A DNA stretch of 64,000 bases from Thermoanaerobaculia bacterium (GCA_947259925.1 CAMYOG010000022.1:1-64000); one strand, 5' to 3'; counted from the first letter of the stretch, positions 16,411 through 25,795 are shown. Translations and numbers: made by a program. The notes: generated from the sequence alone by a model not told the origin.

Positions 16411-17706
16411 TCAGGTGACCAGATCCCAGAGGCTCTCGGCCCGCTTGCGCCGTTGGAGGACGTCTCGCACCTGCCGGAATCGCCTCTGCGCGAGGCCTCG
16501 GAGCGAGCGCATCGCTCCGAATCCGAGCGGCCAGCGCCGCTCCAGCGAGCGGCGGAACCCACGGCTGACCAGCTCGGGGTGCTCGGCGATCGCCGACATC
16601 ATCAGGAAGGTGCAGTTGCGCAGGATGAGGTCCTTACGGTCGTCGAAGTCTGCCCCCCGGAGGCTGGCCGCACCGTCGACGACCCGGCGCATATAGCTCC
16701 AGAGCTTGCCCACCAGTCGGTCGAGCGGCACCCGGCCGAGGTCGACCGAGAAGAGCGTCGCGTGCCCCACCTCACGGTCAGCGGCCGCGTCTTGGAGATC
16801 GTCGAGCAGCTGGAGAAAGGCGCCGTAGCCGAAGCAGAAGTCCTCCTGATCGGCCTCGAGCCAGCCCCGAACCAGGTAGCCGTCGGCCAGAACCGAGGTA
16901 CCCCCCTTCTCGATCTGGACACGCAGGACGGTCTCGCGGTCGGGCGCCCCCTGCCCGTGCTGGAGACGCAAGCTGCCGATCTGCCCCTCGTGGATGGCGA
17001 GCAGGCTCTGGTACACGGACTCGAACCGCCCGCGCGGATAGTCGCTCTCGATGATCGCGATCAACTCGCGGATCCGCCGCTCGCGGCTGCCGCAGGGCAC
17101 CGCGCGCCGACCGCGCAGCCAGCGTCCGAGTCGCTCGTTCATCCCTTCTTTGAGCTCGATCGCCAGGCTCGGGTCGTCGAGCAGATTGTCGGTGTAGGGA
17201 TAGAGCATGCTGTAGGCGAAGGCGGACGGCGTCAGCTCGACCGGAGCGCCGAACAGCATCTGCAGGCTGTTGACGATCCAGAGGTTGCGCATCGCCTGAC
17301 CGACGTCGTCCATCGCCAGCCGGTCGTCGAAGGCGCGCGCCCGGCGGACGAACGCGACCGTCGTGGCGTAGAAGTCGTCGCCGAAGAGCAGGCTGCGGTA
17401 GCCGGCCGGCCAGCCGAGGCGCTGTTCGCCGAAGCGCTGCAACCGCTGGCGGATGTCGCGGCGCCATTCGTTCTGCAGGCGCTCGCCGTCAGGATGGGTC
17501 TCGGTCTCTTCGGCGAGCTCGAGGATCATCCGGCGGGTGGCCCGCGCGGTACGGAACCGCCGCCATCGGCCGCAGCGGGGGCCGAGGTTCGGCACGCCCT
17601 CGGCCGCTTCGCGCCAGAGACGCTGGTGGCGCGCGACCAACTCCTCGACGCGCGCTCGGAACGACCGATCCGGGGAGACGGCATCGAGCGTCTGCGCGAC
17701 CGTCAT
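16411..17706 (-). CDS. class 1 isoprenoid synthase-fold enzyme, function unassigned
   Basis: A 431-residue, all-helical protein with two acidic motifs spaced as in trans-isoprenyl diphosphate or terpene/squalene synthases: YPYTDNLLDDPSL in the middle and FLQLLDDLQDAAADREVGH later. These would bind Mg2+ and the diphosphate of a prenyl substrate. Sequence around them does not match FPP or GGPP synthases closely; it fits the loose group annotated as class 1 isoprenoid biosynthesis enzymes. The start is ATG 17706 (MTVAQTLDAVSPD); upstream frame extension lacks similarity. It is divergent, with a 172-nt gap, from an unusual ketoacyl synthase, so the pair may share regulation and a product pathway. 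The exact reaction is unknown. Confidence 0.7.
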   Translation of the reverse strand: MTVAQTLDAVSPDRSFRARVEELVARHQRLWREAAEGVPNLGPRCGRWRRFRTARATRRMILELAEETETHPDGERLQNEWRRDIRQRLQRFGEQRLGWPAGYRSLLFGDDFYATTVAFVRRARAFDDRLAMDDVGQAMRNLWIVNSLQMLFGAPVELTPSAFAYSMLYPYTDNLLDDPSLAIELKEGMNERLGRWLRGRRAVPCGSRERRIRELIAIIESDYPRGRFESVYQSLLAIHEGQIGSLRLQHGQGAPDRETVLRVQIEKGGTSVLADGYLVRGWLEADQEDFCFGYGAFLQLLDDLQDAAADREVGHATLFSVDLGRVPLDRLVGKLWSYMRRVVDGAASLRGADFDDRKDLILRNCTFLMMSAIAEHPELVSRGFRRSLERRWPLGFGAMRSLRGLAQRRFRQVRDVLQRRKRAESLWDLVT

Positions 17707-17878
17707 CGGGCCATTACCCCGCGTCGGCGGACGCGCACGAGCCGGGCTTCTCCCGTCCTGGGCATGTCTCTCACTACGACTCCCGCCCGCTGCGTGTTTC
17801 GCCGACATTCTCTGTGCAAGAATGAGCACTCCTATAGCAGGGAGGCCGCCGGCCGCTTGCAGTGGACAGGACTGCTCA

Positions 17879-19480
17879 ATGACCAGGGAACGGAAGCGTG
17901 TCGGCATCTTCGGTTGGGGCGTGGTCGCCCCCCGCTCCCCGAACATCCAGCGTTTCGAGGAGAACCTCGCCACCAAGGGGAGCTGGCTCGAGCCGTTCGA
18001 CGGCTTCGGCCCGAACAACTTCCTGGTCGGCTCTCCCGCGTTCGACTTCGGTGAGTACAAGGGGTGGATCGACGAGCGCTTCGAGCCGCGCAAGTTCGCC
18101 CAGCTCGACGCGAAGATGGGCGGCATGGTCAAGTACGCGATCGGCGCCTATATCCAGTCGCTGGAGCAGAACCCGGGGATCGAGCGCACTCTCCAGGAGC
18201 TGGGCGACCAGACGCACATCTACGTCGGCACCGGATTGGGCGACCTCGCGGTCACCGCGGAGATCGCCAGGACCTACGACCGAGCTCAGCGGCGCTGGAA
18301 TCGCTTCTGGACCCGGGAAGAGAACAACAGCTCGGTAGCCGAGTACCTCGCCGCCTCGCCAGACGAGAGGCAGGAGATCCGCCGCTCGACCGGTGCTCCG
18401 CAGGACCCGGCCGAGCTCGATCCCGAGGACCTCGACTACGAGCCGGTCCGCGACCGGTGGCTCGACTTCTGGGCGGCGCGCTCCGACAAGCTGGCCGCCT
18501 ATCTGGCCGAGCTCAAGGAGATCGAGTCCGAGGGGCTCGCGGGTGACATCGACACCGAGAAGGGCCATCTGATCAAGCGCAAGATGGTCGCGCGGCGCAA
18601 GCTGAACAAGCGCTACGGCTGCCCCGAAGAACCCTGGAACGCGGTCGAGGCCAACCTGCTCTGGAACATCCCCAACATCCCGGCCGCTCAGATCTCCATG
18701 CTGGGCAAGATCACCGGTACCACCCTGGCACCGATCGCCGCCTGCTCCGGGTTCGGCACCGCCCTCATGCTGGCCGACAACGCCATCCAGCTCGGCCAAG
18801 CGAAGGCGTGCGTCGTCGGCATGACCGACCCCGCGCCGCATCAGCTGACCGTCGCGGCCTTCTACCGCGCCCGCGTCATCGCCCAGGACGGTCAGGTGTC
18901 CAAACCGTTCACCGGACTCCGCGGCACCCACGTCTCGGGTGGCGCCTGCATCTGGATCGTCGGCGACGCCGACTACTTCCGCGACCTCGGGATGAGGCCG
19001 CTCGGGCTGGAGATCGTCGGCGTGGCCAACAACTCGGACGCCGACCACATCATCACCCCCTCGCGCGAGGGGCCGAGGGCGGTGATCGATCAGGCGCTCG
19101 AGCGTGCCGAGGTGACCCCGGACGAGGTAGCGACCTGGGACATGCACGCCACCGCGACGCCGGGCGACTGGACCGAGCTCCAGAACACGCTGTCGGTCTT
19201 CCCCGGCACGACCTGCCTGACCGCACGCAAGGGCTCGTTCGGCCACGGTATGTCGGTCTGCGGTGGCTGGGAGCTGACCGCCCAGCACCTCGGCTTCGCC
19301 AAGGGCCATCTCCACCCGATCGACCTGGGTGAAGAGGAGATCCATCCCCAGATGCGACCGCACTCGAGCTCCCTGATCGTCGCGGACGTGACCGAGCTCG
19401 AGGGCAAGGTGGCCGGCAAGCTGAACATGGGCGTCGGCGGCGTCAACGCCTGCGTGATCAGTCGCCTCTGGGAGGAGTAG
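17879..19480 (+). CDS. beta-ketoacyl synthase-like enzyme with a large insertion
   Basis: A 533-residue thiolase-fold condensing enzyme. The catalytic triad is intact: Cys289 in IAACSGFGTAL, His423 in WDMHATATPGD and His456 in ARKGSFGHGMS, with the FabF-like spacing between the histidines and the GVGGVNACV end. The active Cys lies about 125 residues later than in FabF because of a charged helical insertion (roughly residues 130-255, with WTREENNSS, DPEDLDYEPVRD and HLIKRKMVARRKLNKRYG). The ATG at 17879 follows an AGGA element. It is divergent from the isoprenoid-fold gene and convergent with the amidohydrolase, overlapping its end by 23 nt. Likely a secondary-metabolite or special-lipid condensing enzyme; substrate unknown. 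Confidence 0.85.
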   Translation: MTRERKRVGIFGWGVVAPRSPNIQRFEENLATKGSWLEPFDGFGPNNFLVGSPAFDFGEYKGWIDERFEPRKFAQLDAKMGGMVKYAIGAYIQSLEQNPGIERTLQELGDQTHIYVGTGLGDLAVTAEIARTYDRAQRRWNRFWTREENNSSVAEYLAASPDERQEIRRSTGAPQDPAELDPEDLDYEPVRDRWLDFWAARSDKLAAYLAELKEIESEGLAGDIDTEKGHLIKRKMVARRKLNKRYGCPEEPWNAVEANLLWNIPNIPAAQISMLGKITGTTLAPIAACSGFGTALMLADNAIQLGQAKACVVGMTDPAPHQLTVAAFYRARVIAQDGQVSKPFTGLRGTHVSGGACIWIVGDADYFRDLGMRPLGLEIVGVANNSDADHIITPSREGPRAVIDQALERAEVTPDEVATWDMHATATPGDWTELQNTLSVFPGTTCLTARKGSFGHGMSVCGGWELTAQHLGFAKGHLHPIDLGEEEIHPQMRPHSSSLIVADVTELEGKVAGKLNMGVGGVNACVISRLWEE

Positions 19481-21146
19481 CCTCGAAGACCCGCTCGCCG
19501 TCGACGACGGTGGCCAGCACTCTGACCTCGGGAATCCGGATCGGATCGATCTCGAGCAGATCGTCGGAGAGGACGACGAAGTCGGCGGCCTTGCCCACCT
19601 CGAGGGTGCCGAGAAGGTCTTCCTGGAAACCGGCATACGCGTTGGCCGCCGTGTACGCGCGCAGCGCCTCCTCGACGCCGATCTTCTGCTCGGGCACCCA
19701 GCCGTCGGGATGGCCGCCGTCGAGAGTGCGCCGGGTGACGGCGGCGTCGATGCCGAGCAGCGGATCGAGGGGCGCCACGGTCCAGTCGGAGCCGAAGGTG
19801 AGCGTCGCCCCGGCCGCTAGCAGACCGGCGAAGGCGTAGGTCGTCCGGATCCGCTCTGGGCCGATCCGCTTCTCCGCCCAGCGCCCGTCGTCGATGGCGT
19901 GGTAGGGCTGCATCGAGGCGATCACCCCCAGCTCGGCAAAGCGAGTGATGGCGTCGGTCGACAGGTGCTGGGCGTGCTCGACCCGGAGTCGGCGCTCGGC
20001 GGTCGCCTCCCCACCGACCTCGGCGAAGGCGTCGAGCAGCCAGTCGTTCGCCCGATCGCCGATGGCGTGCACCGTGGTGTGGATCCCGGCGCCATCGGCG
20101 CCGGCGATCTCGGCGCGCAGTTCCTCGAGATCACCGAGGGCGAAACCGCTGGTCTCCGGAGCATCGGCATAGGGCTCGTAGAACCACGCCGTAGTCGAGC
20201 CGAGCGAGCCGTCGACGAACCCCTTGACCGCCCCCCAGCGGAGGCGCGCATCACCCCGTCCGTGCCGCTCGACGTACTCGGCGAGCTCGGCCCAATCGCT
20301 CAGCGGAACGAACGCGTAGACCCGCAGCTTAAGGCGGCCGGCGGCGCGAGCACGGCGGAACGCCTCGAGCGACGCCCAGCCGTCGCCTGCCATGTCGTGG
20401 ATCTGGGTCACGCCACGCGCCAGCGCATGCTGCTGAGCGGCCTCCAGCGCGCGGTCGTACTCGGCGTCGGTCGGCTTCGGCACGACCGCCCAGACGAGCT
20501 CCATCGCCGTGTCCTTGAGCACCCCGGTCGGCCGGCCGTCGGGATCGCGCACGATCTCGCCTCCGTCCGGGGTCGCGGTCTCGGCGTCGATCCCGGCCAG
20601 GGCGAGCGCCGCCGAGTTGGCCAGCGCCATGTGGCCATCGAGCCGAGTGACCAAGACCGGCGTCTCCCGGGTGACCTCGTCGATCCAGTCCCGATGGGGC
20701 AGCTCGCCGCCCCAGAGCTCGTGATCCCAGTCTCCGTTCAGAATCCAGCGGCCCGCAGGCAGCTTCGCCGCGAACTCGCCGATGCGCTCGGTGAACGCCG
20801 CCGGAGTGCGTGCGTCCCGGAGAGCGACGCTCGCCAGCCCGAAGCCGCCGGAGAGGCAGTGGGTGTGGTTGTCGATCAACCCGGGCGTCACGAACGCGCC
20901 CTCGAGGTCGACGCGCGGCGTCCGCTGGTCGCCGAGAGCGAGCACCTCGGGATCGCTGCCGACCGCGATCAGAAGGCCGTCCCGGACGGCCAGCGCTTGC
21001 GCTCGCTCCGCTCCGACGGCACCGGTCCAGATCGTGCCGCCGTGGTAAATGACGTCGACCTCCGCGGGCGGCGCCGTACAGCCGGTGATCGCCAGGCCGA
21101 CGGCGACCGCGACCGGTCCGAGCGACGCGCTCCTGCCTACTCGCAG
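19458..21146 (-). CDS. amidohydrolase (YtcJ-like, amidohydrolase 3 family) lipoprotein
   Basis: About 562 residues of a metal-dependent hydrolase of the YtcJ/NfdA group. Metal ligands are seen at LIDNHTHCL, the HTTVHAIGDRAND His, VEHAQHLS and LTFGSDWTVAPLDP. The N-terminus is a lipoprotein signal with lipobox AITGC, giving an outer-membrane or periplasmic enzyme. No ATG, GTG or TTG precedes the signal peptide in frame within the gap to the SnoaL gene; CTG at 21146 (reading MRVGRSASLGP) after GGGGGCGAA is the best candidate and would overlap the upstream gene by 10 nt. Substrates of this family are varied amides, so specificity is not assigned. Confidence 0.88.
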   Translation of the reverse strand: MRVGRSASLGPVAVAVGLAITGCTAPPAEVDVIYHGGTIWTGAVGAERAQALAVRDGLLIAVGSDPEVLALGDQRTPRVDLEGAFVTPGLIDNHTHCLSGGFGLASVALRDARTPAAFTERIGEFAAKLPAGRWILNGDWDHELWGGELPHRDWIDEVTRETPVLVTRLDGHMALANSAALALAGIDAETATPDGGEIVRDPDGRPTGVLKDTAMELVWAVVPKPTDAEYDRALEAAQQHALARGVTQIHDMAGDGWASLEAFRRARAAGRLKLRVYAFVPLSDWAELAEYVERHGRGDARLRWGAVKGFVDGSLGSTTAWFYEPYADAPETSGFALGDLEELRAEIAGADGAGIHTTVHAIGDRANDWLLDAFAEVGGEATAERRLRVEHAQHLSTDAITRFAELGVIASMQPYHAIDDGRWAEKRIGPERIRTTYAFAGLLAAGATLTFGSDWTVAPLDPLLGIDAAVTRRTLDGGHPDGWVPEQKIGVEEALRAYTAANAYAGFQEDLLGTLEVGKAADFVVLSDDLLEIDPIRIPEVRVLATVVDGERVFEATPPRGD

Positions 21147-21583
21147 AACTTCGCCCCCGTGTCGAAGACCACCCGCCAGGCGCCGGGCTCCTCGAGCCGC
21201 CAGATCGAGGTGAAGGTCCCGAGGCGGCTGCCGGCGGCATCGTAGACCGGACCGGTGCTGAGAGCGAGGGTTCCGGACTCCAGAACCTCGACCTTCTCGG
21301 GCTCCCACGAGAACGGTGCCTCGGGCCCTGCGAAGAAGCTCGCCCAGCGCTCGGCGACCGCTTGCTTACCGCGGAACGTCGCCGTCGCTTCCAGGAAGAC
21401 GGCCTCCTCGGACAAGAACGCCTTGAAGGCCTCGAAGTCGCGCTCGGCCATCGACCTGGCGAACGCCCGCTCGGCGGCCTCGACCTGGCGGACCGGCTCC
21501 GGCCGATCGTCGGCGGCGCCGACGACGACGCACCCGGCGAGGAGCAACAGAATGACGATCACTCTCGTGCAGGGGCTGGGCAT
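21137..21583 (-). CDS. SnoaL-like (NTF2 fold) lipoprotein
   Basis: A 148-residue exported protein. The N-terminal VIVILLLLAGC gives a lipobox. The mature domain has the NTF2/SnoaL pattern: an initial helix (VEAAERAFARSMAERDFEAF), SEEAVFLEATATFRGKQAV, a middle helix ending ERWASFF, then strands to the closing GAWRVVFDTGAKF. Such domains act as small binding or isomerase-like folds (DUF4440 type); no catalytic pair can be assigned. It lies in a minus-strand run with the amidohydrolase (overlapping its likely start) and the aminotransferase 21 nt upstream, so the three are probably co-expressed. Confidence 0.82.
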   Translation of the reverse strand: MPSPCTRVIVILLLLAGCVVVGAADDRPEPVRQVEAAERAFARSMAERDFEAFKAFLSEEAVFLEATATFRGKQAVAERWASFFAGPEAPFSWEPEKVEVLESGTLALSTGPVYDAAGSRLGTFTSIWRLEEPGAWRVVFDTGAKFCE

Positions 21584-21604
21584 CTGGATTTCCTCTCCTT
21601 TTCC

Positions 21605-22861
21605 TCAGGCCAGTGCGGCGTCTAGGCAGCGCTCCAGATCACCGGCATCGTTGGTCAGGTTGGGCGAGATCCGCAGCGCGTTCAGCCCTGGCAGCGCGAA
21701 AGGCCGCACCACGATCGCGTGCTCATCGAACAGTCGCGCGGCGACCTCGGTGCTCGAGCGGCCGCGCACCTCCACGGCGGCCAGGGAGGCTCCGAGCGTC
21801 CAGCCGGTCGGCGACCGCCAGGTCAGGCCCGGTCGCTCGGCGACCAGATCGCGCAGCGTCTCGCGGAGGGCCCGCAGGCGATCGGTGCGCCGCGAGTCGC
21901 CGATCGCGCTCTGGAACGCGAGCGCGTCACCCAGAGCGATCACCGCCGGCAGCGCCCGGGTACCGTAGTCCTCGAAGACTCGAGCATCGCCGCGCCATCG
22001 CTCCTGGCCCCAGGTGACCCACATCGGTCGCAGGTCCCGCTGGACGTCGCGGCGCACGTATGCGAGACCGAGGCCCTTGGGCGACTGGAGCCACTTGTGG
22101 CAGCTGGTGGCGAAGATGTCGGCCTCGAGCGCCCGGACGTCGACCGGCAACATGCCAGCGGTCTGGGCGCCGTCGACCGCGATCCAGCGGACCCCGCGCT
22201 CGCGTGCCATGGCGGCGATCGCCGCCACCGGATGCCGCAGTCCGACCTGGTTGTCGACGTGGGGCAAGACCAGAATCCTGGTCTTCGGACCGATCGCCCG
22301 CTCGTAGCGGGCCACGATCTCGTCGGCGTCGAGCGTGGCGATCCGCGTGAGATCGAAGTCGAACCGGCGCACCGAATACCCCTTTGCCGCTGCATGGTGG
22401 GACCAGCAGACGCTTGCCCCCGAGTGGTTGAGCGAGCTGAACAGCACCTCGTCGCCCGGCCCGAGCGGCAGTCCCTGCGCCAGGAGGTTGAAGCACTCCG
22501 TGGTGTTATGGGTGATCGCGACCTCTTCCTTCGAACACCCGAGCAGCGCGGCGCTCCGAGCGCGGACCGTCTCGCGGGGCTCGGACCAGGGCTCGGACCA
22601 CATGTAGAGCCACGGGTTCGTCTCGCATAGCTCCAGGTAGCCGGCGTGGGCGCGCTGGACGGCGATCGGGGCCGTACCGACCGACGCGTGGTTCAGGTAG
22701 GTCAGGCCGGGCTCGAGCCCGTACCGATCGCGCCCCGGCATCCCGTCCGGCGAGCTGCTCGTGTCGGCGGAGGCGAACGCCCGCTCGCGGATCCACCCGA
22801 GCTCGGCGAGCAGCGCCGCGGCACCGGCGCCCTGGAGCAGCTGTCGGCGCGACGGACGCAT
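21605..22861 (-). CDS. exported class V aminotransferase / cysteine desulfurase-like protein
   Basis: A 418-residue PLP enzyme of aminotransferase class V. It begins with a twin-arginine-type signal (MRPSRRQLLQGAGAAALLAE), so export in folded, cofactor-loaded form is likely. The fold shows LTYLNHASVGTAP, EVAITHNTTECFNLLAQGL, the PLP Asp in VRWIAVDGAQTAG and the Schiff-base Lys in TSCHKWLQSPKGLG. The family includes isopenicillin N epimerase-like and selenocysteine lyase-like proteins; the reaction here is not determinable. It is the first gene of a run with the SnoaL-like lipoprotein and amidohydrolase, both also exported, suggesting envelope amino-compound metabolism. Confidence 0.87.
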   Translation of the reverse strand: MRPSRRQLLQGAGAAALLAELGWIRERAFASADTSSSPDGMPGRDRYGLEPGLTYLNHASVGTAPIAVQRAHAGYLELCETNPWLYMWSEPWSEPRETVRARSAALLGCSKEEVAITHNTTECFNLLAQGLPLGPGDEVLFSSLNHSGASVCWSHHAAAKGYSVRRFDFDLTRIATLDADEIVARYERAIGPKTRILVLPHVDNQVGLRHPVAAIAAMARERGVRWIAVDGAQTAGMLPVDVRALEADIFATSCHKWLQSPKGLGLAYVRRDVQRDLRPMWVTWGQERWRGDARVFEDYGTRALPAVIALGDALAFQSAIGDSRRTDRLRALRETLRDLVAERPGLTWRSPTGWTLGASLAAVEVRGRSSTEVAARLFDEHAIVVRPFALPGLNALRISPNLTNDAGDLERCLDAALA

Positions 22862-22887
22862 GGCAGCCCTATTCTACGCCGCCGAGG

Positions 22888-23793
22888 CTAGTTGGTCGGC
22901 TTGAGCTCGTCGGCCTCGTAGAGGTACTTCGCGTTACAGAACGCGCAGGTCGCCTCACAGCGGCCGTCCTCGTCCAGTAGCGCCTCGAGATCTCGCTCGG
23001 CGAGCGGCACCAGCTTCTCCAGCAGCTTCTCGCGGCTGCAGCGGCAGCGGTACTCGACCGCCTGGGTCTCGATCACTTCGCGCTCCAGACCTTCGAGCAC
23101 CGCCCGCTCGAGCGCCGGTACCCCACCCGACTCGAGCAGGAAGCTGACCCCCTCGATCGAGCGGATATTCAGTTCGAGCCGCTGGACGATCTCCTCATCG
23201 GTGCCCGGCAACGCCTCGACGATCAGGCCGCCGGCGGCGGCGATGCCGGTCGGCTTCGGCAGCACTCCGAGCAACACCGCCGAACGGATCTGCTCGCTCT
23301 GCTGCAGGTAGTGCGTCAGATCGTCGCCGAGCTCGCCGCTGACCAGCTCGACCTCGCCCGAGTAGCGGCTGCGGCCGTCCTCGCGGGTCACCCTCAGCAC
23401 CCCGCCGCCGATCAGCTGAGCGATGCGCATACCGTCGACCGGGGTCTCGAGACGCGGCGCGCCGACCAGACCGCGGAGCGAGCCCTCCTCGCTCGACTCC
23501 GCGATCAGCTGGCCGAGCGGTCCGTCGCCACGGACCTCGAGCAGGACCCTCGACGGCACTTTCAGGAGGATCCGTTGGACCAGCGCCGCACCGGTCAGGG
23601 CCCGGCCGAGTGCGACCGCCGAGACCGGCGACAGGTCGAGTCGCAGGCGCGCCTCCTCGAGCGCCGGCGTGATGTCCACGGCGACCCAGCGGAGCGAGCC
23701 CGCTCCCGCCAGCCCGGTCTCCAGCCGCCCGGTCTGGGCGTTGGGACGCGCAGGCAGATGTGACTCCGGGCGGCCGCCCTCCACTTCGTCCAT
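22888..23793 (-). CDS. hslO: redox-regulated molecular chaperone Hsp33
   Basis: A 301-residue Hsp33 homologue, a cytoplasmic holdase activated by oxidative unfolding. The N-terminal substrate-binding domain is recognisable (SPVSAVALGRALTGAALVQR, LIAESSEEGSLRGLV), and the C-terminal zinc switch has the CxC pair in YRCRCSREK and the CxxC pair in TCAFCNAKYLY, the four redox ligands. Oxidation releases zinc and exposes the chaperone surface. The annotated ATG (MDEVEGGRPES) gives about 30 extra N-terminal residues over the E. coli protein; an internal start is possible but no better ribosome site is seen. Confidence 0.94.
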   Translation of the reverse strand: MDEVEGGRPESHLPARPNAQTGRLETGLAGAGSLRWVAVDITPALEEARLRLDLSPVSAVALGRALTGAALVQRILLKVPSRVLLEVRGDGPLGQLIAESSEEGSLRGLVGAPRLETPVDGMRIAQLIGGGVLRVTREDGRSRYSGEVELVSGELGDDLTHYLQQSEQIRSAVLLGVLPKPTGIAAAGGLIVEALPGTDEEIVQRLELNIRSIEGVSFLLESGGVPALERAVLEGLEREVIETQAVEYRCRCSREKLLEKLVPLAERDLEALLDEDGRCEATCAFCNAKYLYEADELKPTN

Positions 23794-23817
23794 ACCCTCG
23801 GATCCTACCCGGCGACC

Positions 23818-24795
23818 CTAGCGTCCGCCCGGGTCCGCCGCCATCTGTTGGCTCAGCCGCTGGATGAAGCGGCGCGTGTCCGGATGCAGCTCGGGATCCT
23901 GGAGAACCCTGGAGGCGACCTGGGTCGCCAACGCCGGGTCGAGCGCGGCCATCGCCTCGAACGCCGCCTTGCCGACCCCCGGGTTGTTGGAGCCGACGTG
24001 CGGGCGTACCCGGGCCGCATCTGCTGGCACTCCGATCCGCCCGAGCACCTCGAGCGCGGTCTTCAGCAGGGCCGGAATCGCCGAGGTCAGATCGAGGTCC
24101 GGACCGTGGCTCGAGATCACCCGGCGACAGTCGGCGGCCAGCCAGTCGCCACCCCAGCGCTCGACCATCGGCGCCGCGGCCCGGAGCAGATGGTCGTGCG
24201 CCATCGCCTCGACCCTCTCCGCCTCGAGCAGCGACCGCAACACACCCACTTCAGCCTCGCCCGCCAGCTCGCGCAGCTCGGCGTCGAGCATCAGCTCAGC
24301 GGCGGCGAAGCGCTGTGATGGGACGTCGGTCCGCGAGATCTGCTTCAGTACCGCTCCGAGATGCGCTCGGTCGGTCAGGCCCGGGTCGGCCGCCGCCCGC
24401 ACGAGGATGCGCATCGCCGCGGTGTTCTCGAAGACCGCCGGGCCCACCGCGGGAACGTTGAGCACGCGCGGACCCTCCGGGTCGGTCTGCCAGCGGGGCG
24501 AGCGGCGCGCGGGCTTGTCGGTGTAGCCCACGACGTAGGTCCGGCTCGCCTCGAGGGATACCCCCTGCGCGGCACGGACCACCAGGACGTCGGGGCTATC
24601 GCCGTGGAGCCGTTCGACGATCCGGAGCCGGAAGCGGCTGTCTCCGAGCGCTTCCAGGACCTCGACGACCGCGCTCCGATGGCGCTCCTGCACCATGAAG
24701 TCGCTGGGCGGGCCGAGCCGCGGGGCGGCCTGCGCCGCGGTCGCTCCGAGGGCCACCAGGAGGGAGCAGATGAGCTTCTTGCCGGTCCGTTGCAT
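23818..24795 (-). CDS. secreted protein with helical-repeat C-terminal region
   Basis: A 325-residue protein with a Sec signal peptide (MQRTGKKLICSLLVALGATAAQA). An N-terminal beta-rich part (SAVVEVLEALGDSRFRLRIV, EASRTYVVGYTDKP) is followed by repeated amphipathic helices (LRELAGEAEVGVLRSLL to the C-terminus, with ALEVLGRIGVPADAARVRPH) reminiscent of HEAT-type repeats. The start at 24795 places the signal peptide at the N-terminus; the longer frame adds 13 residues. It lies 24 nt upstream of hslO on the same strand and divergent from the peptidase gene. No family function is recognised. Confidence 0.7.
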   Translation of the reverse strand: MQRTGKKLICSLLVALGATAAQAAPRLGPPSDFMVQERHRSAVVEVLEALGDSRFRLRIVERLHGDSPDVLVVRAAQGVSLEASRTYVVGYTDKPARRSPRWQTDPEGPRVLNVPAVGPAVFENTAAMRILVRAAADPGLTDRAHLGAVLKQISRTDVPSQRFAAAELMLDAELRELAGEAEVGVLRSLLEAERVEAMAHDHLLRAAAPMVERWGGDWLAADCRRVISSHGPDLDLTSAIPALLKTALEVLGRIGVPADAARVRPHVGSNNPGVGKAAFEAMAALDPALATQVASRVLQDPELHPDTRRFIQRLSQQMAADPGGR

Positions 24796-24876
24796 CGTCT
24801 CGCTCTCGGCCCCGTCGGCGATCGATGTTAGCAACGCCGATGCCCCGCAGCGGGGAGAGCTAGAATCCTACCGGCC

Positions 24877-25737
24877 ATGCTCCGAGAGCTCGTCGGCGTC
24901 GCTCTGCTGCTCTGGACGGTACCGGCGTCGCCCGGTGCGGAGGCGCCCGCGGGCTCGCTCGTGCTGCTCGGCGGCGGCGAGCGCTCGGATGCCGTGATGA
25001 GCCGGGTCGCCGAGCTCGCCGGCGGCAGCGAGGCGCGCGTTCTGGTGGTGTCGATCGCCCACCCCGATCCCGACGCCGCCGGCGCGGCCCTGGTGCGGGA
25101 GCTCGAGACCGCGGGGGTCGGGAAGGCCGAGGTGCTGAGCTTCGATCGGGAGACTGCGGGCAGTTGGGAGAACCGCCAACGGGTCGCACAGTCGTCCGGG
25201 ATCTTCTTCGCGGGTGGCGACCAGTCGCGGCTTGCCGCAGCGCTCCGGGAGACGGAGCTGCTCGAGGGTATCCGCGAGCTCTACCGACGAGGAGGTGTCG
25301 TCGCCGGCGACAGCGCCGGAGCGAGCGCTCTCGGAACCGTGATGATCACCGGCGCTGCGGGTCCCGGCGATCCGGATCGCGCCGTCCCGACGATCCGCGC
25401 CGCCAGCCTCGCCCTCGAGCCCGGCCTCGACCTCCTGCCCGGAACGATCGTCGACCAGCACTTCCTGGCGCGCCGGCGCCAGAACCGATTGCTCAGTGCG
25501 CTGCTCGAGAACCCGCAGCTGCTCGCCATCGGCATCGACGAGGCGACGGCGATCGTGGTCGAGGCACCGAGCCGGTTCGACGTCGTGGGCGAGGGTCTGG
25601 TGGTCGTCTACGACCTCGCGCAGGCGGGTCCGGTCGCCGCGGACGGCAACGGCATTCTCGCGGCGGACGGGATCGTGCTCCACTTGCTGAGATCCGGACG
25701 GCGGTTCGACCTCGCCGAGCGCCGACCGGTACCCTGA
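24877..25737 (+). CDS. cyanophycinase-like peptidase S51, exported
   Basis: A 286-residue serine peptidase of family S51. The N-terminus is a short signal peptide (LVGVALLLWTVPASPGAEA). The mature domain shows GSLVLLGGGERSD, FFAGGDQSRLAAALRE, the nucleophile Ser in VVAGDSAGASALG and the probable catalytic His in IVDQHFLARRRQNRL, a pattern conserved in cyanophycinases and alpha-aspartyl dipeptidases. It likely cleaves cyanophycin-type dipeptide linkages or other aspartyl peptides outside the cytoplasm. A cyanophycin synthetase is not present in the window. The ATG at 24877 lies in a 70-nt divergent gap with no obvious promoter. Confidence 0.88.
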   Translation: MLRELVGVALLLWTVPASPGAEAPAGSLVLLGGGERSDAVMSRVAELAGGSEARVLVVSIAHPDPDAAGAALVRELETAGVGKAEVLSFDRETAGSWENRQRVAQSSGIFFAGGDQSRLAAALRETELLEGIRELYRRGGVVAGDSAGASALGTVMITGAAGPGDPDRAVPTIRAASLALEPGLDLLPGTIVDQHFLARRRQNRLLSALLENPQLLAIGIDEATAIVVEAPSRFDVVGEGLVVVYDLAQAGPVAADGNGILAADGIVLHLLRSGRRFDLAERRPVP

Positions 25738-25795
25738 AAGACGCTGGTCGAGCCGATCGACCGGTCGATTCGGTACACGCCAGCTGCCGCCAGCC

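Noticed and set aside
24795-24877. Promoter for the cyanophycinase-like gene in the short divergent gap
   Set aside because: No hexamers with acceptable match and spacing could be identified.
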